Origin: JANRLJ01 sp034437895 | Lineage (GTDB): Bacteria; Chloroflexota; Anaerolineae; Aggregatilineales; Phototrophicaceae | NCBI GenBank assembly: GCA_034437895.1 | Contig: DAOTTO010000175.1 | Span: 1-5,761, forward strand | Direction of reading: 5' to 3' | Length of the DNA: 5,761 bases | In this document: in pieces, positions 1 to 5,761 of the stretch | How the letters are laid out: the number at the start of each line of letters is the position of its first letter | Position numbering within the stretch: position 1 is the stretch's first letter | Notes under the pieces: model-generated | What the model saw: only the letters and a program-made list of their open reading frames with translations | Told to the model about the DNA's origin: nothing | Database searches by the model: none | Program-made: the position numbers and the translations under genes

Positions 1-473
1 TGAGCATGTTCGTGCTGTTGATTGTGACGTATGTCGTCCTCTATTATACGCGCTGGGGACTGCGGACTCGTGCCGTCGGTGAAAATCCACACGCGGCGGA
101 TACGCTGGGAATCAACGTGAATCGCAATCGTTATATCAATGTCGTCATCGCCGGATTGATCGCAGGTCTGGCGGGTGCATGGTTCAGTTTAGAGACGACG
201 GGCAGCTTTGACGACAACATGACCAGCGGCACAGGCTTTATCGCGTTGGCGGCGATGATCTTCGGCAAGTGGAATCCGTTTGGCGCGGCGGCGGGCGGTC
301 TGCTGTTTGGTTTCTCACGGGCGCTGGAAACGCGCTTCCAGATTTTGGATGTGCCTGTGCCGTCGCAGTTCGTACAGATGACCCCTTACATCGTGACGAT
401 TGTCGTGTTAGCCGGATTGGTGGGGCGGGCTGTCGGGCCGAAAGCGGCTGGAACGGCGTACAAGAAAGAATAG
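1..473 (+). CDS. ABC transporter permease, nucleoside/simple-sugar (NupQ/YufQ-like) type, C-terminal part, 5' truncated by window edge
   Basis: This is an inner-membrane permease of the BPD_transp_2 family, which forms the membrane channel of BmpA-dependent nucleoside or simple-sugar ABC importers. The reading frame is open to the window edge, so the ATG at 6 is probably an internal methionine and the true start lies upstream. Numbering from that methionine, a hydrophobic segment at 1-14 is followed by the cytoplasmic coupling loop RAVGENPHAADTLGINV (residues 22-38), the typical ATPase-contact loop of this family. Membrane segments follow at about 44-62, 77-108 and 124-142. The stretch TGFIALAAMIFGKWNPFGA (75-93) closely matches the NupQ/YufQ subgroup rather than LivH/LivM amino-acid permeases. 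The gene ends at TAG 471-473 with a short basic tail. The sister permease, ATPase and BmpA-like binding protein would be expected upstream. The family is clear; the substrate (nucleoside or sugar) cannot be read from this fragment. Confidence 0.88.
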   Translation, partial: SMFVLLIVTYVVLYYTRWGLRTRAVGENPHAADTLGINVNRNRYINVVIAGLIAGLAGAWFSLETTGSFDDNMTSGTGFIALAAMIFGKWNPFGAAAGGLLFGFSRALETRFQILDVPVPSQFVQMTPYIVTIVVLAGLVGRAVGPKAAGTAYKKE

Positions 474-526
474 GTGTCGTGACAAAGCGTGATAAAATAA
501 GGGAAAAGTGAAGGGCAACAAGCATC

Positions 527-1111
527 ATGGAAACGATGATCGAGCGAGTTGGGATGCCGCTGGATGGGTTCATCCGGGAATATGATCGTGCGCCGTTTGA
601 GCTTATTAATGGTGAAAGGAAACCGATCATGCCGGGTGTCTCAGGCCATATTTATGTCATACGCCTGCTTTTTTTACTGCTTTATACTTACACGGCACAA
701 AACCGACTGGGCGAGGTTTTCCCCGAAGCGACCTTTATTCTGCCTAATTCTTATGATAGCAACTGGGTGAAAGGGTCGCGGGTGCCGGATGTGTCATTCT
801 TCGTGGCAGAACGTATCGCGGCTTATATCGCGCAAACACCAGAGTGGAAGGAACGTCCGTTTGCACTCGTGCCGGATATGGTGGTCGAAGTTGTCTCGCC
901 CGACGATCACTATAGCGATATTGACGAAAAAGTGGATATGTATCTCGCGGATGGCGTACGCTTAATTTGGGTGATTGATCCGCAGCGCCGCAAAGCGACG
1001 GTTCATACACCCGACTCAGATCAACCGCTGCACCTCAAAGGTGATGCTGTGCTGAATGGCAGAGACGTAATCCCCGGCTTTGAAATTCCCCTGCCAAAGT
1101 TATTTGAGTAG
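527..1111 (+). CDS. Uma2 family protein (DUF820, PD-(D/E)XK endonuclease-like fold)
   Basis: This 194-residue protein has the usual length and motif order of the Uma2/DUF820 family, which has a restriction-endonuclease-like fold. Visible landmarks are FELINGE (24-30, the family's 'YELIDGE' motif), the acidic PDV motif with Asp88, the core strand MVVEVVSP (118-125) with Glu121, Lys135 in the following helix (DEKVDMYL), then GVRLIWVIDP (143-152) and the C-terminal IPGFEIPL (182-189). Asp88, Glu121 and Lys135 are the likely metal-site residues. Family members are abundant in Cyanobacteria and Chloroflexota, often in many copies. They are called endonucleases from the fold, but their cellular role is largely unproven. 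The ATG at 527 is chosen because AAGGG at 511-515 lies 11 bases upstream; the next ATG (536) is farther from it. The gene starts 53 bp after the permease stop with no hairpin between, so read-through is possible. No cognate antitoxin or methylase is visible. Confidence 0.87.
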   Translation: METMIERVGMPLDGFIREYDRAPFELINGERKPIMPGVSGHIYVIRLLFLLLYTYTAQNRLGEVFPEATFILPNSYDSNWVKGSRVPDVSFFVAERIAAYIAQTPEWKERPFALVPDMVVEVVSPDDHYSDIDEKVDMYLADGVRLIWVIDPQRRKATVHTPDSDQPLHLKGDAVLNGRDVIPGFEIPLPKLFE

Positions 1112-1123
1112 CTCTTTTTGTTT

Positions 1124-4102
1124 CTAATCGCTTAAGACGAGGCGCGGTGTCTTCACCAGCGGCAGTTCAACCGAGAAGGTGCTGCCTGTGCCATACACGC
1201 TTTCGACCATGATCTTTCCAGCATGACGCTCCACAATATTTTTCACCAGATGCAGCCCTAAGCCAGTCCCGCCAATTTCGGCGGTTTCCTTCATCTTGGC
1301 GCGGAAGAATGGCTCGAACAAGCGCGGTTGCTGTTCTTCCGGGATACCGTAGCCCGTATCGCGCACTTCCACCCGTGCGTTATTATCCACCTGCTGCAAG
1401 GCAATGCTCACGCTGCCGCCGTCGGGCGTATATTTGATGGCGTTGGTCACGAGATTGGAGATAGCTTCATAAAGCTGCGTGGAATCGCCTTCAACTGTCA
1501 AAATTTCGTCAGTGGCTTTAATATCGAGTTCTTGGAATTTATGCTCGGCTTCGGCGCGATGATTCCGCACAACTTTGTCGATCAACTCATGCAGGTCAAT
1601 ACGCTCGGCAATTTGGGCTTTTGCCACCTGCTGAATGCGCTCCAGCGAGAGGATGTCGTCAATAATGTGCTGCATCCGATCTACTTGGCGCGAAATCGTC
1701 TCGATATAATCAATTTCGGATTCGCTAAGACGGTCATAAATATCCATCCGCAACAGTTCCAGATAACCATTAATCACCCCCACCGGATTCCGTAAGTCAT
1801 GGCTGGCGATGCGAATCATATCGGTTTTGAGCTGCTCTAATTTGCTGATTTCGTCATACAGCTTTTGCATTTCGCTCAACTGCTGCTGCGAGACTTGATA
1901 CAAACGGGCGTTATCAATCGCCGCTGCCAAGCGTCCGCCGATCAGTTGGACGAAATCGAATACTTCCGGCGTAAAATGATCTTGCTGTGTGGTTTCCAGA
2001 TCAATAATGCCGATTAAGCGATCATGCGAAATCAACGGGATCGCCATCAGCGCTTGCGTATCCGGCAGATCGGCATAATACGCAGGGTCATTTTTAACAT
2101 CCGGCACAAACTGAGGCTGCAAGGTCTTCATCGCCCGTCCGGTAATACCATATAAGGGGTCGTCAATCTCTACGACGGGATGCTGATCTTCAACCTCAGC
2201 ATACTTGCCATAGCGACCCGCGATACGATTGCCCTGCTCTTGGGTGATGAGGATAAAACCGGCTTCTGCACCTGCCAAACTGACAGCAGCATTCAACGCG
2301 AACAGCAGCACTTTATCGAGGTCAAGCGTACTGCCGATCTCGCTGTCGATTTGGCGCAACGTAGCGAGTTGATCCAGCCGTTTTTGCAACTCAAGTTCGG
2401 CCAGTTTGCGCTTGGTAATGTCATGATTGACGGCGACTGTCCCCTGCGGCCTGCCGTTGCTATCACGCAGGAGCGAAACCGATGAGAGGATATGCAGTAC
2501 TTGACCATCTTTGCGCTGCTGAGTCACTTCGCTGCGCCAATAGCCGCGTGCGAAATACTGCCGTTTGATGGCATCTTCATTGGCCTCGTTGCCGAAGGTC
2601 GTGCGGACGACATCCGTCAGGCTGCGCCCGATGACCTCTTCCGCCTTCCAACCATACACATATTCGGCGGCTTTGTTCCAACTGCGGATGGTCGAATCCA
2701 GTCGCGTAGAGATAATGGCATCGGAGACATTTTGCAACAAATCGGCCTGATAATGTAGTTGTTCATCAATTTGACGGCGCTCGGTGATGTCGCGGGCGAT
2801 CCGCTGGATGTGAATCGGATTACCGGTTTCGTCACGCACCAGTTGGGCGCTCACTTCGGCTGGAAATTCCGTGCCATCTTTGCGGCGGAAGATGCGCTCG
2901 TGCGTGGGGACTCGCTCGCCATCGACCAGCGCTTGCACCGTCGTATCGGTCTTGTCGATTTCTATTTCGCCGACGATATCCCGATACAGCAATTGCAGCA
3001 GTTCGTCGGCAGTGTAACCGAGCATATCAGCGGCGCGTTGATTAATGGCGATATGCTTGCCGCTTAAATCGAGGATAAAAACAGCATCAGTGGTCTGGTC
3101 AAACAATGCCCGGTAGCGCAGTTCATCGCGTTTGCGTTGATCTTGGGCTTGATAGCGCAGCGTCATATCCTCGGCGATGCACACCACCCCTTCCGCCACG
3201 CCATCGCGCATGAGCAGTGCGCTGGAAAGCATCACCGGAATTTGATGCCCCTCTTTTGCGATGAATGTGGCATCAACGGCTTGCGTCGTCTTGCGCCGCA
3301 TACTATCCGCACTGACACCAAGCGCGATCTTTAAGAAAGGCTGCCCGATGAGTTCGGTTTCGCTGTAATTCAGCAGCTTGAGTGTAGCGCGATTCACGGT
3401 CTGAATCGTGCCGTCGGGGTTCAGCGTGACGAGCAGATTGCTCATGGATTGCAGGATGTTATCCACATAATCGCGGTTGACGCTGGTAGCGCGGAGTTCA
3501 TCTAAAGTGCTTTTCGCCAGCGCTGCATTAGATCGCACTCTAGTAAAGGCTTCATCGAGGCGGCTGGTGGCGATATACAAAAACAACGCGACCATCATAT
3601 ACAACGACACTTGGATGACGGCTTGATTAAGTTGGGTATTCCCGATATGAGCAGGGAGTTGTCCATTTTCGATGGCGGCTGTAATGACCAAGACCGCCAA
3701 TGAATTAAAAATCGCAATCAAGAGTGCGCCGCGCACCCCCAGAAGCAAGCCTGCCACCACCACCAAGCCGATTTCCGCGCCGAAGTGGGGACTATCCACC
3801 CCGCCGCGTGTCGCCGTCGCCGCTGTAACGATCAACCACAACGAGCCAACCAGCAGCAGACTCACGCTGAGGATATAGCCGCGCCGCATGAGCAAATACA
3901 AAAAAATCAGCCCGACAACGATCAGCGCATGAGCCAGAAACGTCCCCGACACATCGGGATTGGTAAGCGCGTTGGGAATACTGCTGACGGCGAGTATGAG
4001 AATCGTCACTAGCAGCACCGCGTTCAGGATAGCGGCGCGGCGGCTGAGGTCGTCATCGTCAAAGCTAGGTGCTTTCAAGAATGTGCGTAATTTAAAGAGC
4101 AT
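1124..4102 (-). CDS. Membrane-bound hybrid-sensor-type histidine kinase with three PAS domains and a GAF domain (no receiver domain)
   Basis: This is a 992-residue two-component sensor kinase. After a short acidic N-terminus, about six membrane segments lie near residues 24-43, 55-72, 75-96, 109-122, 124-143 and 160-178, with a loop RGGVDSP (99-105) between the third and fourth. A helical linker (180-210) leads to PAS domains at about 210-316, 328-441 and 450-563; the second and third end in the S-box-like ARDITERR and NHDITKRK. A GAF domain spans about 580-735 (MAIPLISHDRLIGIIDLET, 686-704), followed by a coiled coil (737-760). The HisKA motif ASHDLRNP carries the phospho-acceptor His768. 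The HATPase_c domain shows the N box (Asn883, Asn887), G1 DTGYGIP (915-921), F box LFEPFFRA (928-935) and G2 GGTGLGL (944-950), so it looks catalytically intact. GAGAG at 4108-4112 precedes the ATG by 5 bases. No response regulator is nearby. The signal sensed is unknown; PAS and GAF suggest redox, ligand or light inputs, but no haem- or flavin-binding motif is obvious. Confidence 0.95.
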   Translation of the reverse strand: MLFKLRTFLKAPSFDDDDLSRRAAILNAVLLVTILILAVSSIPNALTNPDVSGTFLAHALIVVGLIFLYLLMRRGYILSVSLLLVGSLWLIVTAATATRGGVDSPHFGAEIGLVVVAGLLLGVRGALLIAIFNSLAVLVITAAIENGQLPAHIGNTQLNQAVIQVSLYMMVALFLYIATSRLDEAFTRVRSNAALAKSTLDELRATSVNRDYVDNILQSMSNLLVTLNPDGTIQTVNRATLKLLNYSETELIGQPFLKIALGVSADSMRRKTTQAVDATFIAKEGHQIPVMLSSALLMRDGVAEGVVCIAEDMTLRYQAQDQRKRDELRYRALFDQTTDAVFILDLSGKHIAINQRAADMLGYTADELLQLLYRDIVGEIEIDKTDTTVQALVDGERVPTHERIFRRKDGTEFPAEVSAQLVRDETGNPIHIQRIARDITERRQIDEQLHYQADLLQNVSDAIISTRLDSTIRSWNKAAEYVYGWKAEEVIGRSLTDVVRTTFGNEANEDAIKRQYFARGYWRSEVTQQRKDGQVLHILSSVSLLRDSNGRPQGTVAVNHDITKRKLAELELQKRLDQLATLRQIDSEIGSTLDLDKVLLFALNAAVSLAGAEAGFILITQEQGNRIAGRYGKYAEVEDQHPVVEIDDPLYGITGRAMKTLQPQFVPDVKNDPAYYADLPDTQALMAIPLISHDRLIGIIDLETTQQDHFTPEVFDFVQLIGGRLAAAIDNARLYQVSQQQLSEMQKLYDEISKLEQLKTDMIRIASHDLRNPVGVINGYLELLRMDIYDRLSESEIDYIETISRQVDRMQHIIDDILSLERIQQVAKAQIAERIDLHELIDKVVRNHRAEAEHKFQELDIKATDEILTVEGDSTQLYEAISNLVTNAIKYTPDGGSVSIALQQVDNNARVEVRDTGYGIPEEQQPRLFEPFFRAKMKETAEIGGTGLGLHLVKNIVERHAGKIMVESVYGTGSTFSVELPLVKTPRLVLSD

Positions 4103-4140
4103 TGGGACTCTCGTATAAAAACAGATAACTTCTACTTTTC

Positions 4141-4169
4141 ATTATACACGCGGGTTGTCTCGTTTGCAG
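4141..4169 (-). promoter_or_regulatory. Candidate sigma-70-type promoter of the histidine kinase gene
   Basis: On the minus strand a perfect TATAAT lies at 4146-4141, with a weak -35-like CTGCAA (3 of 6 matches) at 4169-4164 and a 17-bp spacer. Transcription would start near 4134, giving a leader of about 32 bases before the ATG at 4102. The -10 box is convincing by position; the -35 is poor, so an activator or another start site is possible. Confidence 0.5.
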
Positions 4170-4190
4170 CGCATGGAGTTTTTCTGGTGA

Positions 4191-4203
4191 ATTGCAAAGC
4201 AAT
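4191..4203. promoter_or_regulatory. Short inverted repeat in the divergent control region (possible operator)
   Basis: ATTGC-AAA-GCAAT is a perfect inverted repeat with 5-bp arms and a 3-bp centre. It lies 22 bp upstream of the kinase's candidate -35 and well upstream of the oxidase promoter, a position where a regulator could act on either gene. The repeat is short enough to arise by chance, and I cannot match it to a known regulator family. Confidence 0.25.
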
Positions 4204-4275
4204 CTTAATCCCTGCCTACCCTATTCAACATGCGGATTGATGCCAACGAGTGCAATGTGTCACCTTATATTTAGG

Positions 4276-4287
4276 ATAAATGTTTAT
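4276..4287. promoter_or_regulatory. Short AT-rich inverted repeat next to the oxidase promoter candidate
   Basis: ATAAA-TG-TTTAT has 5-bp perfect arms and abuts the -35 candidate of the multicopper oxidase gene at 4287. A repressor bound here would block that promoter. AT-rich palindromes of this size are common in intergenic DNA, and it does not resemble the TACAnnTGTA operators of CopY/BlaI-type repressors, so this is only a candidate. Confidence 0.2.
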
Positions 4288-4315
4288 AGGCAACTGGGCG
4301 CTGATTTTTTATCAT
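4287..4315 (+). promoter_or_regulatory. Candidate promoter of the multicopper oxidase gene
   Basis: TAGGCA at 4287-4292 (4 of 6 to TTGACA) and TATCAT at 4310-4315 (5 of 6 to TATAAT) are separated by 17 bp. Transcription would begin near 4322, leaving a leader of about 48 bases before the TTG start. The region is AT-rich, so other -10-like hexamers exist, for example near 4329-4334. Confidence 0.35.
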
Positions 4316-4356
4316 AAGGGAAGTTCGTTATTTTAGGACAACTCATCAATCGATAA

Positions 4357-4362
4357 AAGGGA
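4357..4362 (+). promoter_or_regulatory. Ribosome binding site that favours a TTG start for the oxidase
   Basis: AAGGGA at 4357-4362 lies 7 bases before the TTG at 4370 but 13 bases before the in-frame ATG at 4376. The spacing favours TTG, giving a protein that begins Met-Asn-Met-Gln-Arg-Arg. The choice changes only two residues and leaves the Tat motif intact either way. Confidence 0.55.
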
Positions 4363-4369
4363 TTTAGCC

Positions 4370-5392
4370 TTGAATATGCAAAGACGCGACTTTCTAAAAT
4401 GGATGGGTGCTGGCGCAGGGGCATTAGGGGCGGCAGCAGTCGTAGGAACAAATATTTCGACGGCACAAGATCACACGATGCCGATGCCGGCTAATCCAGC
4501 ACAGCAGGCGACTGGCTATGAAGAAATGGATGCCCATCATGCCGAAGGGGTGAACACCTTCGTCGCCAATATCGGCCAAGACCCGACATTTTGGCGCACA
4601 CCGATGGAACCTGTGATGGATGGTAACGTAAAAGTATTTGATCTCATTTGCGAAGAAATTCAGTGGGAAACCATGCCAGGGACAGCACTGGCTGCGATGG
4701 CTTATAACGGCATGGTGCCAGGGCCGGAAATCCGCGTTACAGAAGGCGACCAAGTACGGTTTAACATTACCAACACCATGACCCAAAGTACCGCCATTCA
4801 TTTTCACGGATTGCGTGTCCCTAACAGTGTGGACGGTGTACCGTTTGTGACTCAGCCCGTCATCATCCCCGGCGAAACGCAAACTTTTGAATTCACCATC
4901 CGCAATGCCGGGACGCACATGTATCACAGCCATCACAATTCCGCTGAACAAGTCACCAAAGGGCTGTTAGGCGCATTGATTGTCGAACCTGCGGATAAGA
5001 GCCGTGAGCCGGAAGTGACCGCCGATTACACCATTGTGATGAATGATTCTGGGTTGGGCTTTACGCTCAACGGCAAGGGCTTTCCTTATACACAGCCGAT
5101 CATCGCCACCTTGGGCGACAAAATCCGCATTCGCTATATGAACGAAGGTTTGATGATTCACCCGATGCACTTGCACGGCATCCCGCAGTTAGTCTTTGCA
5201 AAAGATGGCTTTAATCTGCCGTCTCCATATATGTGCGATACGCTTAATATCGCCCCCGGCGAGCGCTATGATGTACTGGTGGATTGTGATGAAGTCGGCT
5301 TGTGGGCGTTCCACTGCCATATTCTGACCCACGCTGAAAGCAGCATGGGCATGTTCGGTATGGTCACAGTGTTAATCGTCAACGAAGCGTAG
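4370..5392 (+). CDS. Two-domain multicopper oxidase (small-laccase-like, type B), Tat-exported
   Basis: This 340-residue copper oxidase couples one-electron oxidation of phenols or metal ions to reduction of O2 to water. The N-terminus QRRDFLKWMGAGAGALGAAA (4-23) is a twin-arginine signal with Arg5-Arg6, so it should be exported folded; no lipobox cysteine follows. Two cupredoxin domains are visible at about 85-207 and 215-338. The trinuclear site is formed by HFHG (His144, His146), YHSH (His186, His188), HPMHLHG (His267, His269) and HCH (His315, His317). The type 1 copper ligands are all in domain 2: His264, Cys316, His321 and probably Met326, ten residues after the cysteine. Domain 1 has Ser187 where a type 1 site would have Cys, which is the type-B two-domain pattern of Streptomyces small laccase. 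Such enzymes are homotrimers with trinuclear sites between subunits. Three-domain laccases are about 500 residues, so this is not a truncated one: all four copper motifs are present. The Met/His-rich segment 35-57 might bind copper. The physiological substrate is unknown. Confidence 0.93.
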   Translation: MNMQRRDFLKWMGAGAGALGAAAVVGTNISTAQDHTMPMPANPAQQATGYEEMDAHHAEGVNTFVANIGQDPTFWRTPMEPVMDGNVKVFDLICEEIQWETMPGTALAAMAYNGMVPGPEIRVTEGDQVRFNITNTMTQSTAIHFHGLRVPNSVDGVPFVTQPVIIPGETQTFEFTIRNAGTHMYHSHHNSAEQVTKGLLGALIVEPADKSREPEVTADYTIVMNDSGLGFTLNGKGFPYTQPIIATLGDKIRIRYMNEGLMIHPMHLHGIPQLVFAKDGFNLPSPYMCDTLNIAPGERYDVLVDCDEVGLWAFHCHILTHAESSMGMFGMVTVLIVNEA

Positions 5393-5400
5393 TCGATAAA

Positions 5401-5503
5401 ACGGGAGTATCTATTTTTGTGAGTTTAGCGACGCATCTATGTGCATCCGGCAGGAGCGACACACGGGTCGCTCCCTACAATACCTATTTTTAGACACTCC
5501 CCT
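5401..5503. repeat. MITE-like element: imperfect 13-bp terminal inverted repeats around a hairpin
   Basis: The segment 5401-5413 (ACGGGAGTATCTA) matches the reverse complement of 5491-5503 (AGGGGAGTGTCTA) at 11 of 13 positions. Between them is a perfect 8-bp palindromic hairpin at 5453-5474. The octamer CTATTTTT also occurs directly at 5411-5418 and 5484-5491. The 4-bp sequence TAAA flanks both ends (5397-5400 and 5503-5506) and could be a target duplication, though its boundary overlaps the repeat by one base and it could be chance. There is no room for a transposase, so this would be a non-autonomous element. A bidirectional terminator is the alternative, since it sits between two convergent genes. 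Confidence 0.4.
5453..5474. terminator. Perfect 8-bp-stem hairpin between convergent genes (possible terminator or REP-type palindrome)
   Basis: GGAGCGAC (5453-5460) pairs exactly with GTCGCTCC (5467-5474) across a 6-base loop. It begins 61 bp after the oxidase stop and ends 54 bp before the stop of the minus-strand PPC gene. A run of five T (5487-5491) follows only after 12 bases, too far for a classical intrinsic terminator on the plus strand, and no T-run follows on the minus strand. The GTAGGGAGCGACCC look of its reverse complement resembles intergenic palindromic repeats common in Chloroflexota and Cyanobacteria, as I recall them. Confidence 0.45.
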
Positions 5504-5527
5504 AAAGTGAAGTTTGGTCTGTATCAC

Positions 5528-5761
5528 CTAATTAGTTTGGAAGGTTAAGGTATACCCACCTCGCTCACTGCCACCAAAGGTTTTAGCGACGATGTAGTAG
5601 GTTCCGCCTTGCGGGATGATGAAACCCGCAATACGCGAGTCCAAATTGCCAGCGCCATCATCATTAGACATCAAGAGATTCCCAAAATCGTCGTACAACT
5701 CTAAGTAGCAATCCATAATGCCATCCGCGCTGAACATCGAAATAGTAACGCTTTGTCCGCT
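5528..5761 (-). CDS. Pre-peptidase C-terminal (PPC) domain protein, C-terminal end only, truncated by window edge
   Basis: The frame is open to the window end and stops at TAG (5530-5528), giving the last 77 residues of a larger protein; the methionine encoded at 5737-5735 is internal. Visible in order are SGQSVTISM, a DCYLELYDDFGN strand pair, the acidic SNDDGAGNLDSRIAGF motif and the closing GGTYYIVAKTFGGSERGGYTLTF. This is the beta-sandwich pattern of the PPC domain (bacterial pre-peptidase C-terminal family), found at the C-terminus of secreted peptidases and many other extracellular proteins, sometimes as tandem copies. The usual LDPxLxLYD is here MDCYLELYDD, with an unusual cysteine. 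The domain itself is non-catalytic, so the enzymatic part, if any, lies beyond the window. It should be exported. It converges on the oxidase gene 135 bp away. Confidence 0.85.
   Translation of the reverse strand, partial: SGQSVTISMFSADGIMDCYLELYDDFGNLLMSNDDGAGNLDSRIAGFIIPQGGTYYIVAKTFGGSERGGYTLTFQTN

Noticed and set aside
475..484. Small palindrome TGTC-GT-GACA after the permease stop as a terminator
   Set aside because: A 4-bp stem with a 2-base centre is too weak to form a terminator, and no T-run follows.
475..498. Promoter before the Uma2 gene: GTGACA (479-484) with TAAAAT (493-498)
   Set aside because: The spacer is only 8 bp, too short for a sigma-70 promoter, and no better -35 lies 16-18 bp upstream of TAAAAT. 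Read-through from the permease operon is as likely.
238..630. 130-codon minus-strand open frame across the permease end and Uma2 start
   Set aside because: It overlaps two well-supported genes on the other strand and has low-complexity, Ser/Pro/Arg-rich content with no domain.
1328..1795. 155-codon plus-strand open frame inside the kinase gene
   Set aside because: It lies antisense to the HisKA/HATPase region of a clearly real gene, has no recognisable domain, and its open length is explained by the codon composition of the opposite strand.
4424..4951. 175-codon minus-strand open frame inside the oxidase gene
   Set aside because: It is antisense to the signal peptide and copper-ligand region. 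Its His- and Cys-rich composition looks like the mirror of the coding strand, and no family is recognisable.
4370..5392. Copper-containing nitrite reductase (NirK) as the identity of the oxidase
   Set aside because: NirK has its type 1 copper site in domain 1. Here the HCH motif and type 1 ligands are in domain 2 and a full set of eight trinuclear-site histidines is present, which indicates an oxidase.
5511..5540. Direct repeat AGTTTGG at 5511-5517 and 5534-5540
   Set aside because: It is only 7 bp, and the second copy lies inside the PPC coding end; chance is the simplest explanation.

Overview
The window holds three complete genes and two genes cut by its edges. It most likely comes from an environmental bacterium of the Chloroflexota (Anaerolineae-like). 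This is an inference from gene content: a BmpA/NupQ-type ABC permease, a Uma2-family protein, a very large PAS/GAF histidine kinase, a Tat-exported small laccase and a PPC-domain secreted protein at moderate GC. Cyanobacteria and some other phyla share several of these families, so the assignment is tentative. I saw no tRNA, rRNA, CRISPR array or transposase gene.

Layout. Positions 1-473 (+) are the C-terminal part of an inner-membrane permease of the nucleoside/simple-sugar ABC type. A Uma2-family (PD-(D/E)XK-like) protein follows on the same strand at 527-1111. It converges, with only 12 bp between stop codons, on a 992-residue membrane sensor histidine kinase at 1124-4102 (-). A 267-bp divergent control region (4103-4369) carries a good minus-strand -10 box, a weaker plus-strand promoter candidate and two short inverted repeats. 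Beyond it, 4370-5392 (+) encodes a two-domain multicopper oxidase with a twin-arginine signal and a probable TTG start. A 135-bp convergent gap (5393-5527) contains a perfect 8-bp-stem hairpin nested between 13-bp imperfect inverted repeats and looks like a MITE-type or REP-type element. The window ends in the C-terminal PPC domain of a secreted protein read from the minus strand (5528-5761).

Working together. The permease would belong to an operon upstream of the window. The kinase has no response regulator in view, so its partner is unknown. Its divergent position opposite the copper oxidase makes a regulatory link possible but unproven. The oxidase and the PPC protein both act outside the cytoplasm. 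Nothing here amounts to a clearly new multi-gene system. The most interesting items are the small inverted-repeat element at 5401-5503, the type-B two-domain oxidase and the orphan kinase beside it.
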